Source: Enoplolaimus lenunculus (lineage: Eukaryota; Nematoda; Enoplea; Enoplida; Thoracostomopsidae). Taken from it: a DNA stretch of 64,000 bases. Below, piece after piece: positions 20,433 to 29,982 of the stretch. Under the pieces are notes generated by a model. That model made no database searches. It saw only the letters and a list, made by a program, of their open reading frames with translations, and had not been told where the DNA came from. The stretch covers positions 1 through 64,000 of the forward strand of contig JASANG010001837.1 of NCBI GenBank assembly GCA_030248215.1, in the 5' to 3' direction. Position 1 is the first letter of the stretch, and each line of letters begins with the position of its first letter. A program made the position numbers and the translations under genes.

Positions 20433-23400
20433 CTGTGAAATAAACATTGAATTTAGTAGAATCCAATTTGAATATTTAGCTTTTAAAAATTTTCGGCTAA
20501 AATTCACTCGTAGCTAAAACGAAGGAACAGAAATTGGTCGAAAGCACAAAGGATTAATCGCATACGTAGGGTAAGTACTTCAGTTAGGGTGCATATGCTG
20601 CCGACAAGCATTGCTGTTGAATAAACATTGAATTTAGTAGAATCCAATTTGAATATTTAGCTTTTAAAAATTTTCGGCTAAAATTCACTCGTAGCTAAAA
20701 CGAAGGAGCAGAAATTGGTGTCGAAAGCACAAAGGATTAATCGCATAGGTAGGGTAAGTAGTACTGCAGTTAGGGTGCATATGCAGCCGACAAGCATTTT
20801 TGTAAAATAAACAATAGGTTCAGTTGAATTTAATGTATATTTGAAATTTATTTTAATTTGAAAATATTGTAAATAAATTCAGTCTGAGCAGAAAAGCAGG
20901 AGTAGCATGGGCTCGAACGCACGAACTTTATTCAAAGATACCGGTAGAATTGTAGTGTTTGACTTAGTATCCCTTAAATATATCAGTTGAACGAACCCCA
21001 AAGTAGTAGCCTCTAAAGTTGAAAAATTCTCATGTGGTTTATGCGCCGTTCACAATATTAGTTTCGGCCGGGCCACGCTAACATAACAATTATATGTGTT
21101 GTATATATAAGTATTTATCTCAATTTAAAATATTCAAATGAATTCTTAATCAAAATTAAGCTTTTCTTAAAAATAAGTAAAACCGGAAAACTCCGCAAAA
21201 ATAAGAAAAACAGGAAAACTCCAAACTTAAATGTTTTACTCAAAAAGCATTTCTTAAAAACAACAAAAACCGGAAAACTCTGAACTTAAATTTTTTACTC
21301 AAAATAAACGTATTTCTTAAAAATAAGAAAAACCAAAAAACACCAAACTTAAATTTTTTGCAAAAATTAAGCTTTTTTAAAAACAAAAAATTTGAAAAAC
21401 TCCAAACTTACATTTTTTGCACAAAATTAAACTTTTCTTAAAAATAACAAAAACCGCAAAACTCCATACTTATTTTTTTCCTCAAAATTAAACTTTTCTT
21501 AAAAATAACAAAACCCGGAAAACTCCAAACTTACATTTTTTAGCTCAAAATTAAACTTTTCCTAAAAATAACAAAACCAAAAAAACTCCAAACTTACATT
21601 TTTTAGCTCAAAATTAAACTTTTCTTAAAAATAACAAAACCCGGAAAACTCAAAACTTAATTTTTTTTGCTCAAACCCAACTTTGATCAGGTCCTTAATG
21701 AAAATGAATTACCGAGATACGTCTGCGGATACATATCGCCATAGCCAACAGTCGTCATCGTAACAATCGCCCACCAAAGTCCTTTTGGAATACTTGTAAA
21801 ATGGGATTCGTTTTCTTGAAATTCCAGCCGTTCTGCGTAGTAAATGAGCGTTGCGAAAATTATGATACCCAAAACCAAGAAGAACACTGAAACATAAAAA
21901 AAGATTTTGAAAAGTTTGCTTGTATTAACTTTTTACTTTAGTTCAGACTGTTCTAAATAAAGTACCTGACCGAGTGCAGTCTGGTGTTGTTTGTTTTGGA
22001 CGGTTTTACGATAACTCTCAAATTAGATTTTGAATTCAAATGTATGTATGGTTTAAAAATTGCAATATATATTATTCGGAATCAAAAGGGTTACGCTATA
22101 CTTGACGTCTGGCGCCGTTCAGCGCCGTCCGTCACAGTGAGTCACCCGTTTAGCGTCGTCTGTCACCGTGTGTCACCCGTACGGCGCCGTCCGTCACCGT
22201 TCGTACCATAAGTCATCGTACATGAGTTATTTGCGTACGACACCGCATGGTGACGGACGGTTCCGTACGGATGGCGCACGGTGACGGGCGGGTGACGGAC
22301 CGCGCCGGACGGTGACGGACGGCGCCGAACGGGTGACGGACGGCGCCGAACGGGTGACGGACGACGCCGGACGGGTGACGGACGGCGACGGACGGGTGAC
22401 GGACGGCGACGGACGGGTACCGGCGCCGGACGGGTGACGGACCGCGCCGGACCGACGAACCACGTTGACGGACGCGGGTGAAGGACGGCACCGGACATCA
22501 ACAAAAGTACAGCGCAACCCTAATTGTTTATTATGCTAGCACAGTGGCGCAGCAGGGGGGGGAGGTTGAAAACCGACCCTCAAGTTTAGTAATCAGAAAA
22601 ACGGAAATATAAACCAAAAATATAGAAAAGATAATTTTATGAGAAACAATAGCACGGTTCCTTCTGCCTTAAAATAATTAAAATATGCGGATTTCGAATC
22701 TGAAAATACAGGTTTTTATCACAAACTGGCGATAGACGCTATACACACAGTTGAGAATAATACGGCACACTGAGTCGTTGCGACTCACCTAACAACGACA
22801 GTTCTTTAGCGCTCGCTTTGAACGTATGAACGAGTATTTTGAGTCCAGACGAATGTTGAGTCAATTTGAACAAGCGTAAAATTCGAATGATTCCAAAAAA
22901 TTCTAAACTCGCCACTTCTGTATCGCTGTATTTCAAAAAGACGTCGACAAAAAACGACAAAGTTGCCACTATGTCGATGATGTTGATTGGCGACATAAAA
23001 TAGCTGAGCTTCGACGGACACGAAATGAATCGAACCAAAATTTCGATCATAAACCAAATGTTGCACAGCAACTCGATGTAGTAGAACGCGTCGTACGGCT
23101 CACGACTGATGACTTCGATAAAGTAGGCACCAGTGTTGATTGCGTCGACAATGGTCGAGTTGTTCATGTCGTTGGTTGTTGTGTTACGCAATGGTTGGGA
23201 CCAGTTGTGGACGATTTCTAAAGATAAACAAACGGATATTACGTTTCACGGATTGACGTTGACAATTTTTACTATTTTTTTAAACTTTTCTTGTTTAACT
23301 TTTTATACTCTGTTTAAGTTTAACTTTTTTCAACTTTTTCAGCTTTTTTAAATTCCATTAATACTTCTGAAATCGTTAAACGACTCTTAATTTTGTCCAA

Positions 23401-26400
23401 ATTTCCAAACGTAATTTTTGAAGATTGATTTTGACAATGCGTTTTCGAGCAAACCCATGGTAATCAGTTGAAACAAGAATGCATGATACAAGAGTGTGTA
23501 ACTCTTTGTGTTCCGCATGGTATACAACCCGGACGTTGCGTTTTTGACCGACCAACATACCTTATTTAGGTGTGTCGCTATCACATGCAATACTCCTTTA
23601 TTAAACTACAAGCGGAGCATTTTTGATGTCGTAAACGTACAGTACCATGGTTCGCCCAAGGTGTACTAGCTCTAAACAAGGGGTTGATGGTCAAAAACGC
23701 AACGTGCGCTGGATACATGCTTATTTCACAGAGTATACCTTGTTCCACACTCTTGTAAAAAGAGTCTTTATGGACCATTGGTTGAAAAAACATTCTAGTG
23801 AACAGATGCGACCCCTTGATAATTTAGGTTTAACCTTTTGTAGCTTAACAAATATCTTTCGATACACAGCGAATTGCTAATATATAAAATAAGTACTTAC
23901 ACACAACAATTCACGTTATTGTTTCAAATATATACAAATTTCTGCGAATTTTTTACGTTCCTAAATAATGTTTGCAACTTTTAAACTACAAAATTTAAAA
24001 TATACTCAAAAATTCCGATGAGTTGACTTTTAGTCGACTCAGAGAGTGAATTAGTCATTTCTGGTTATTTCTGAGTTATAATGCGGCGTTCACATTATGT
24101 ATAAAATTTGGCCTGGCCACAAGATGTGTCCAAGCGAATGGTTAACGAGCTTCTCGTTGACGCTTCCTCAACGAATATTTTCCGTTGATCCTACCTCAAC
24201 AAGTGGTCTGTGCCACTCGTTGAATGTGAACGCCGCATAAGAGAAAACACCAACTCGCTCTGAGCTGATTTACTCTCGAGTCAGTTGATTAATTGTCTCA
24301 GATTGAGTTCAATTAATTTAGAATTCTGAGTTCTGAAAGACCTAATTCAGAGCTCTTACTTCTGAGTGATTTCAACTCATTCTGAGTAAAAATCAAATCG
24401 TTGGAATTTACAGCTTACACGCCAGTAAACTTTACCTATTTCTCGGTTCTGCAAGCCTCTCATAAGCGCGTTTCGAGCACGAAGCGAATTTTCCGTTACC
24501 CGGATCGTTTTGTAAACGGGTACTTTGAGCGAAGGCAGCGTTTTGACACAAAAGCTTACAACTGCAGTACAAAGGAAAAATACCGAAATCATTGCGATTG
24601 CCTGAAATATTAAAAAACAACGATATAAAGCAAGTTGTTTATTAGATGTTTTATATTGTGTTTAACTTTTGACTTTTAGGCCTTATATTCTCAAAAGTCT
24701 ATGGCAACTATTATCAGTGAGTAATAGGTTTTCAAACTCACTAACTATTGCAATTGTTGAACTCAAAATTTGCACAAAAGCAGAACAAATCATATGTGAA
24801 ATCTGTGTGAATTATGAGCTTCTGCATTGACTGGCTCAGAAATTATTAAACCTTTATCATCAACTAATGATAGGTGCTACACACATTTGAGATACGGGCG
24901 GTTAGGCCAATCTGCTATTCAGGACAATCACCAATCGGCATAGGCCAATCTACTATTCGAAGCAAATAGCAGTTTGGCCTGGCCAAATAGCCATGGTGAG
25001 ATGGCGGAAAACAACAGTGATGTAAAGACCAACGCTGACTGATTAACGGTATTGAGTCTGTCTGAGTAATCAAATCTGATTTGTCTATAACTTCAATCAG
25101 CCCAGTCCAAACTGCTATTATATAAAATAGCAGATTGGCCTAGGCCAATTAGTAATTGGCCTAAATAGCAGATTGGCATACGACATTTATATTGTATTTA
25201 TGTTTAGGCTTAGGCTTTACTGCCAACTTGCGCGTAGCTCACGAGTAGAAATCAGCTTTAGACTTGGCATAAGCTTTGGGTTCGTAGCAAGCTCACCATG
25301 CTAGGGGGGCTAAAATTTTTTAGGAGGGGCAATTCACGGGTTTATAGTGATTTGCAAGCAAGGTTGAAAATTTTCTAGGGGGTCAAAATTTTTCCATGGG
25401 GGGCTGAGCCCCTTCTGCCCCCCCCCTTTGGCTACGGACCCGCTACCAATAAGTGCTGCGCTTTTGAGAATGATAACTTTGCAAGATATGTTTACCTTTG
25501 CGCCTTTAGACGATGTCGGCTCGTCAAAGAGGGTCCAAATTTTTGGTTTCAGTTGTTGCCATTTGCTTAAGTTGTTCGAATAATAATCTTCTTCCCAGCC
25601 AAATTTCATCGCAATTTGTTCATCTGTCAGTACGGTTGGTTCACAATCGACAAGTTCTTCGCTGAAAAGAAATATTTTTCGAGTGTAAAAATCATACTTA
25701 CGTCCAAGCGTCACCGTAGTCTGTCGGTCGATAATATCAAGAGTGGATGATCACTCTAACAAGGGTGTGCAACTGGGTACATTCTGTGTATAAAAGAATG
25801 TACCGGCACACGTTGCGTTTTTGGCCAACCCCCTCATTTTTTTGGGGGGGGGGGTCAATTTTACGTTCATTTTACACGTCTATCCGCCAGCCAACACCGA
25901 AAATATAATCGGACCACATTTTACTATATGCATAGCACATGATTTCAACATCGATTTAGATTTTGACCCCCCCCCCCCCCAAATACGGGGGGGTAAGCCA
26001 AAAATGCAACGCGCGCTGGGTACATTTTTTCTACATACAATGTACCCAGTTGCATACTCTTGTTAAAGGGTATCATGCACTCTTGATAATATCAAAAATC
26101 AAATAATGGCCTCTTTTTTACAATAGTATGCAACTGGGTGCATTCTGTGTACAAAAGAAATGAGCCCATGTATAGAACAGGGCCGGATCGTTGTCCGGAG
26201 GGGCTATAATAGAGTAAATTTAAGCTTTAGATTAATTTTTTACTTAGGCTTAGGTTTAGGCTTAGACTTAGGCTTAGGAATATGCTCATACTACTGTTCG
26301 GGCCCTGTTCTAAACATGGGCCAAAAATGTATCTGGCGCACGTTGCGTTTTTGGCTTACCCCTTTTTTGGGGGTACACTTGAACTATTGCTTTCGCTTTG

Positions 26401-29400
26401 ATTGTTAAACGTTTAGTTGGGTGCTTCGATTATACTGTTATACGATATCTACCTATATTCTATGCTTCAGATAATATCGACTTCCGTAAATAACGGGGCT
26501 ACGGCGATAACGCAACGCGTGCAAGAACATTTTGTACCGTACACAGCCCAGGTAGTTGCGTACTCTTGTCTAAATGCAATATCAACCAGGGTTGTTGGCC
26601 GGAAAAAATTACCGGAAAAAATGTTTTTTGTGGAAAAAATAGGAAAAAAATGGAAAAATATTAAACGATTCTTAAATATAATTTGCAACTAAATATGATA
26701 TAAAATAACGTTTTTAGATGACATGTAACTAATTTTCATGCAACACATTAATAGTGAACGTGTGTATATCAACTATTGATGATATTGTCAACGACGCATT
26801 ACGCTTTTTGATTTTCGTGTTGAAAACTATAAAATTTCAAAACACAAAAGGTATCTTCAAAACCCTGATGGATTCACAACGGGATTCACCCATGTAGCCA
26901 GCTCACCTTACTATGAGGGGAGTGCTAAAAAATTTTCTGTAGGGGCATCATGCTAGGGTTTTTGTTGACTTACAGGCAAAGATGAAAATTTTCAGGGAGG
27001 GGAGCGCAAAATTTTCCAGGAGGGAGGTTTTAGTCCCCCCGTCTCCCCTGGGCTACCGACCCGACTAATTTGCGGCAGGCGTTTTTCTTTCAGTACCTGT
27101 CGATGATATTGAGCGTTTCTTTGGTATCCCTGTGTTGCGTGTACGTCATCCAACAGCAGGGTTCAACTTCCTCGGCGTCAAGGCACCAAAATTTAAGTTC
27201 TTCTTCAAACAAAGGCCCACATACGTCGGTTGGGTAATGTAGTTTCCCGGTACGATAGTAATTCAAAATTTGAGCAAATACACCCGGATGTCTGAAAACC
27301 AAATATAATATCCTTCTATAAATCGAGTTAAAGACGTAAACCAGCGGATTCTTCATGTCAATAATACAAAAACGCTATTAAAGCTAATACTGTAGAGATG
27401 TGGATATGTCCATTATCTCGGGTAGGTCCGAAAACGTTACTATGTGACATCGGGGAAACACCGAATTCTGGTGTGAGATAATTTTCTGCACAGCTGAATG
27501 TGATCTAGTCAGAAAAGGGCGGGTGGACCCTGGAAGCGTCGCCACTGATCTGTGGAATCGCTGTCTGTTAAGCCCAGAGCTCAGAGGGTGCAGAACTCGA
27601 AGGCTCCATATCAGGAGACTTGCTTGCGGCGTCACACAACTCCGGACACGGGTGACCTCTCACCCTGATTAAAGGGCTACCATCTAGTGAAGTTAAGGGA
27701 GCTGAGAGCGGGCAGCAATTCTAAATTCCACCTTTAGCTTTACAAATACAACTAATGCTAAAAATGTTTTAATCAATAATGTTCCCCTACACTGTAATTA
27801 AAGACACTTTCAAAACTAAATAAGTCGTCTGCACATATCAATATATTAAAACTGGAACACCTCAGATACGTATTTTGGGCAGCGTTCCAATCAATATAAT
27901 TAAACTGGACCGACCAGCAGGGCCGGAGCAGCCACCCCCCATACCCACATTTGGTGGCCCTTACCCCTAAAGGGGCCCCCACCCTAACCGGTTGAAACAA
28001 AAACCACTTAAGTTTTAAAATGCGTCTGGTTTCTCGCTCGCTTTGCTCGTGAGTTTTAGGGGCCACCAATCTTGAATTTGGCGGGAGCCTCAAAACGTGC
28101 CTGCTCCGGCAGTTGCCTCGCATTTCTTTATGATTCATGAAGTTATTGTTATAATTGTTTCTAAAAAGTTGGGTTTACTACGTATCTACATCCGGGTCCG
28201 TAGCCAAAAGGGGGCACGCGGACCTTGGCCCGTCTGATAACATTTTGTCTCTCTGGTAAAAGTTTACCTTGCTTGTATTAAGTCAACGAAAACAGTTGTA
28301 TGCTCATGCTGAAAGTTTTTGATTCGGCTACGAACCTGCCTGCGTCAAATCATCTTAGACCCGGAAGTTATAAAAATTAAATAAAGAATTTTGACATAAT
28401 TTTCGAAATGCTAACAAACCTGTCAAAGAAATATTCATCCAAAATCGGATCGTAATTGGCCAGATTTGTTGTCAGCCGAGACAATCTGGTTGCAGGAATT
28501 TTTTTCAACGTATGCATATATACTTCATGCCGGACGCCACCTGAAATCACCAAAACTTTCACTGTAAATTCAACTGAGTTGATTAATCAACTCAGAGAGC
28601 GATATTTGTCAGTGCTGGTTACTTCTGAGTTGAAAACAGTAAACGTTAACTCGCTCTGAGTTGATTCAATTCCGGGTGAGTTGATGAATTAGCTCAGAAT
28701 AAGTTCATTTAATTCAGAATGCTGAGTTCTGAAAGACCTTATTCAGAGCTCAGCTTTCTGAATCGATTCAACTCTTTCTGAATTTAAATCAACTCACTGG
28801 ATTTATAGTGTTCTTGTAGAGCATTGCAAAACTTTTTCGACAAGATCTGTTTCGTATCTAGCTCACCTTGCTAGGTGGGGCTAAAAAATTTTCAGGAGGG
28901 GTATTCAAGAGTTTTCGATCACTTACAAGCAAGGTTGAAAATGTTTAGGGGGCAATTCTTCCAGGGATACTGAGCTCCCCCTTCTGTCTCCACCCTCTGA
29001 CTACGGGCTCGTACAAGATATGGTCAATTTCGTACTATTCGAACTGTAAAGCAGCTCAACTAAAACGATAAAGCAGCCGCAGCCGTGCGAAGGGGGGTCA
29101 GACTGTGTCCGACCCCCCGCCCCATTTTTGCAGTTATTAAGTTTTGCACATGAGCCCAATAATGAAAGAAAAATTTAATGCAAAATAGTAATGTATCTAC
29201 CTTACAAATTTTCGTGGACGGTGGAGCGATTTTGAAGAGGGGATAGGCAAATCTAAGTGAAAATATTTCGAAAAATTAATATTGTTTAATAGTCATTCAG
29301 CAATGAATCTATACAAAATTTCATGGTTACTGTATGTTCAACTCAGGGGCCTGAGTAAATGCTTCTAAGGGCCCAGAATTAACGTCTGTCCGAAATTCTT

Positions 29401-29850
29401 CAAACACAGAACGAGCACAATACCGCCAGCACTGGAGCACGCTAGGGTGAGACGCCTCAAAACTCCTGTGGTTGGGGGTAACTTGTGATGATCAAAATAT
29501 TTTGCAATATTGTACTCGCGAAGAAGTAAACTCAGCTATATAATTAGCAACATTTCGTTCACAGCGCAGAGACCACGCCACCAGACCGGTAGCCAGCTCA
29601 CCTTTCTACTGGGGCTTAAATGTATTCAGGAGGGGCATACAATGGTTTTCGATGACTTTCAAGCAAGGTTGAAAATTTTCTATGGTGGGACAAAACAGTT
29701 TCTAGAAGGGCTGACAGCCGTCGCTGGCTCCACTTCTGGCTACGGGTCAGCCAAATTGTTTACACACTTACCAACATTAATAATAACTCTGAGATCGTGA
29801 TCTGATAGGTTACTTTTGATTAAATTACAATCGTTTGCTGAAATCGCCAT
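20158..29850 (-). CDS. Shaw: Shaw/Kv3-type voltage-gated potassium channel, 8 coding exons
   Basis: The spliced coding sequence joins 29850-29772, 28540-28420, 27291-27097, 25661-25496, 24601-24436, 23217-22789, 21886-21713 and 20432-20158, and encodes 534 residues. Every intron is GT..AG and every phase fits. In order the protein has a tetramerisation T1 domain (about 21-135) with the Kv3/Shaw zinc motif H85-x5-C91-x20-C112-C113, S1 (188-208), an S1-S2 loop with sequons at N254 and N262, S2 (about 285-306), S3, S4 (about 350-371), S5 (386-403), the selectivity filter TVGYGD (431-436), and S6 with PVP (462-464). S4 keeps only R354, R357 and K360, as in fly Shaw, and Q363 replaces the arginine of LTRH. 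The family forms tetrameric plasma-membrane K+ channels. The short N terminus shows no inactivation ball. No AATAAA was seen close downstream of the stop codon. Confidence 0.93.
20420..20840 (+). repeat. 181-186 bp triplicate at the Shaw intron 7/exon 8 boundary
   Basis: Three units start CCGACAAGCATT at 20420, 20601 and 20787. The first covers the real exon 8 acceptor. Units one and two are very similar, including the intron text ATTTTCGGCTAAAATTCACT. Confidence 0.85.
20587..20840 (-). pseudogene. Two tandem partial copies of the Shaw exon 8 acceptor and exon start
   Basis: A unit of about 181-186 bp holds the intron end, the acceptor and roughly the first 40 bases of exon 8, and is repeated behind the real one (20420-20600). 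The copies read ATGCTTGTCGGCAGC and then diverge ([12 protein letters not shown] against [12 protein letters not shown]). The middle copy keeps an AG acceptor (TTCAACAG). The outer one has lost it. They lie inside intron 7 and look like decayed exon duplicates. Confidence 0.75.
21150..21680 (+). repeat. About 60-bp tandem repeat in Shaw intron 7
   Basis: About nine units of CAAAATTAAACTTTTCTTAA, AAATAACAAAACCCGGAAAA and CTCCAAACTTACATTTTTT. It ends about 30 bp from exon 7. Confidence 0.88.
21713..21886 (-). CDS. Shaw: Shaw exon 7 (S5, pore helix, filter)
   Basis: The exon encodes [20 protein letters not shown] (S5) and [15 protein letters not shown] followed by [13 protein letters not shown]. 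The signature filter TVGYGD is intact. It starts after TTATGTTTCAG and ends in phase 1 at GTAATT. Confidence 0.96.
22088..22520 (+). mobile_element. GGCGCC element with short expansion, in Shaw intron 6
   Basis: Inverted ends GGGTTACGCTATACTTGACG and AAAGTACAGCGCAACCC. Inner arms of CGGCGCCGTCCGTCACC face each other across ATGAGTTATTTGCGTACGAC. The right arm has grown to about 8 units of GGACGGCGCCGAACGGGTGAC-like text. Confidence 0.85.
22690..22762 (+). mobile_element. TATTCTCAAA element, 3' fragment
   Basis: CTGGCGATAGACGCTATACA then CAGTTGAGAATAATACGG. It lies close to the donor of Shaw exon 6. Confidence 0.6.
22789..23217 (-). CDS. Shaw: Shaw exon 6 (S1-S2 loop, S2, S3, S4, S4-S5 linker)
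   Basis: This largest exon has two sequons in the loop (NTT, NST), S2 with [21 protein letters not shown]3 with [15 protein letters not shown], and S4 with [20 protein letters not shown]. It ends with [10 protein letters not shown]. Acceptor TTATCTTTAG, donor GTGAGT. The voltage sensor carries fewer positive charges than vertebrate Kv3. Confidence 0.95.
23488..23757 (+). mobile_element. GTTGCGTTTTTGGC element in Shaw intron 5, diverged
   Basis: Outer ends ACAAGAGTGTGTAACTC and CCACACTCTTGTA. The inner inverted pair is GACGTTGCGTTTTTGACC and GGTCAAAAACGCAACGTGC. Confidence 0.7.
24004..24415 (+). mobile_element. GAGTT foldback MITE in Shaw intron 5, with a nested element
   Basis: Starts ACTCAAAAATTCCGATGAG and ends TTGGAATTTACAGC. 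A second MITE (24080-24238) is inserted. Its end lies only about 20 bp from the donor of exon 5. Confidence 0.85.
24080..24238 (+). mobile_element. TGCGGCGTTCACATT MITE nested in a GAGTT MITE
   Basis: The 15-bp inverted ends TGCGGCGTTCACATT and AATGTGAACGCCGCA are perfect, and TAA lies at both sides. This 3-bp TAA duplication suggests PIF/Harbinger. Confidence 0.8.
24436..24601 (-). CDS. Shaw: Shaw exon 5 (S1 and start of S1-S2 loop)
   Basis: The exon encodes [20 protein letters not shown] (S1), then [20 protein letters not shown] and [15 protein letters not shown]. Acceptor AATATTTCAG, donor GTAAAGT. A diverged copy of this exon, together with about 300 bp of its upstream intron, lies at 10667-12084. 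The loop sequence after VPVYKT is not closely matched to fly Shaw. Confidence 0.9.
24679..24898 (+). mobile_element. TATTCTCAAA element in Shaw intron 4 (family description)
   Basis: About 220 bp, with terminal inverted repeats GGCCTTATATTCTCAAAAG and CACATTTGAGATACGGGC. The inside has AGTAATAGGTTTTCAAACTC, CAATTGTTGAACTCAAAATT and TGATAGGTGCTACAC. A CCAATCTG MITE abuts its right end. Confidence 0.85.
24897..25184 (+). mobile_element. CCAATCTG MITE in Shaw intron 4
   Basis: GGTTAGGCCAATCTGCTATT to ATAGCAGATTGGCATACGAC. It shares the AACGCTGACTGATTAACGG middle with the copy at 18995. Confidence 0.88.
25279..25442 (+). mobile_element. TAGCCAGCTCACC element in Shaw intron 4 (family description)
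   Basis: About 165 bp. In order: CAAGCTCACCATGCTAGGGG, AAAATTTTTTAGGAGGGGC, GACTTACAAGCAAGGTTGAA-type text, GGGGCTGAGCCCC, then GGCTACGGACCCGC. Ends are short imperfect inverted repeats (GGGTCCGTAGCC). About a dozen copies in both orientations occur here. No coding capacity. Confidence 0.8.
25496..25661 (-). CDS. Shaw: Shaw exon 4 (T1-S1 linker)
   Basis: The exon encodes [30 protein letters not shown] and the conserved [17 protein letters not shown] that leads into S1. It starts after TTCTTTTCAG and ends in phase 0 at GTAAAC. It corresponds to the fly Shaw stretch ending IWSLFDEPYSSNAAK. Confidence 0.93.
25758..26063 (+). mobile_element. GTTGCGTTTTTGGC element
   Basis: ACAAGGGTGTGCAACTGGGT to ACCCAGTTGCATACTCTTGT. 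The inner pair is CGTTGCGTTTTTGGCC and GCCAAAAATGCAACGCG, with G and C runs beside it. Confidence 0.82.
26120..26569 (+). mobile_element. GTTGCGTTTTTGGC element, split by a GGCC MITE
   Basis: TAGTATGCAACTGGGTGC to AGGTAGTTGCGTACTCTTGT. The MITE at 26162-26322 lies between ACAAAAGAAATG and AAATGTATCTGG. Confidence 0.8.
26162..26322 (+). mobile_element. GGCC-type MITE nested in another element
   Basis: GCCCATGTATAGAACAGGG to CCCTGTTCTAAACATGGGCC. It lies in Shaw intron 3 and splits a GTTGCGTTTTTGGC-type element (26120-26569), so it is the younger of the two. Confidence 0.85.
26890..27063 (+). mobile_element. TAGCCAGCTCACC element
   Basis: CATGTAGCCAGCTCACCTTA to GGGCTACCGACCCG, in Shaw intron 3, about 30 bp past the exon 3 donor. 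Confidence 0.78.
27097..27291 (-). CDS. Shaw: Shaw exon 3 (T1 domain, zinc-site half)
   Basis: The exon encodes [20 protein letters not shown], then [20 protein letters not shown] and [19 protein letters not shown]. It contains H85, C91, C112 and C113, the intersubunit zinc ligands that mark Shaw, Shab and Shal T1 domains. The acceptor is TTGGTTTTCAG and the donor GTACTG. Confidence 0.95.
27384..27735. other. GC-richer block in Shaw intron 2, unidentified
   Basis: Sequence such as AAAAGGGCGGGTGGACCCTG and GGACACGGGTGACCTCTCACC differs in composition from its surroundings. It has an open frame on the minus strand without recognisable motifs. Possibly a SINE or LINE remnant, directly upstream of exon 3. 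Confidence 0.35.
27918..28112 (+). mobile_element. hAT-like CAGGGCCGGAGCAG element
   Basis: CAGGGCCGGAGCAGCCACC to GTGCCTGCTCCGGCAG, a 14-bp inverted end. It contains the CTCGCTCGCTTTGCTCG motif. Lies in Shaw intron 2. No target duplication was seen. Confidence 0.7.
28193..28340 (-). mobile_element. TAGCCAGCTCACC element, diverged
   Basis: CGGGTCCGTAGCCAAAAGGG at one end and TTGATTCGGCTACGAACC at the other, in Shaw intron 2. Confidence 0.55.
28420..28540 (-). CDS. Shaw: Shaw exon 2 (T1 domain, first half)
   Basis: The exon encodes [20 protein letters not shown] through [11 protein letters not shown], nearly the wording of fly Shaw ([23 protein letters not shown]). The acceptor is TGATTTCAG and the donor GTTTGTT. 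A GAGTT-type MITE ends about 20 bp upstream of the acceptor, so part of the acceptor region is transposon-adjacent. Confidence 0.93.
28560..28810 (+). mobile_element. GAGTT foldback MITE next to the Shaw exon 2 acceptor
   Basis: CACTGTAAATTCAACTGAG to CACTGGATTTATAGTG. On the minus strand its end reads TTTACAGTGAAAG, about 20 bp before the exon 2 acceptor. Confidence 0.88.
28854..29010 (+). mobile_element. TAGCCAGCTCACC element
   Basis: CGTATCTAGCTCACCTTGC to CTCTGACTACGGGCTC, in Shaw intron 1. Confidence 0.75.
29587..29749 (+). mobile_element. TAGCCAGCTCACC element
   Basis: CCGGTAGCCAGCTCACC to TGGCTACGGGTCAG. It ends 22 bp from the donor of Shaw exon 1. Confidence 0.75.
29772..29850 (-). 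CDS. Shaw: Shaw exon 1 (start codon, N terminus)
   Basis: ATG at 29850 opens [20 protein letters not shown] followed by RVIINVG, the first strand of the T1 domain. The exon ends in phase 1 at a GTAAGTG donor (29771). The next exon supplies GT to complete the second glycine of NVGG. This ATG is chosen because it is the first in frame before the conserved T1 strand. Upstream non-coding exons cannot be excluded. Confidence 0.85.
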
Positions 29851-29982
29851 TCCTAAGAGATAAATTCAAAGTTTACAACGTTCAGTTAACCATATTTGGG
29901 TTGGCCAATGAAGGTTAATAAATTAATATTTATTTGGATACTATTTTTAAAATCTATATATACTGAAATCAAAACGTTGCAG

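Noticed and set aside
22163-22517. Overlapping minus-strand frames rich in Arg, Pro and Ser
   Set aside because: Low-complexity translation of the GGCGCC element in a channel intron.
26417-26692. Overlapping frames on both strands in a channel intron
   Set aside because: They cover a transposon end and an A-rich tract.
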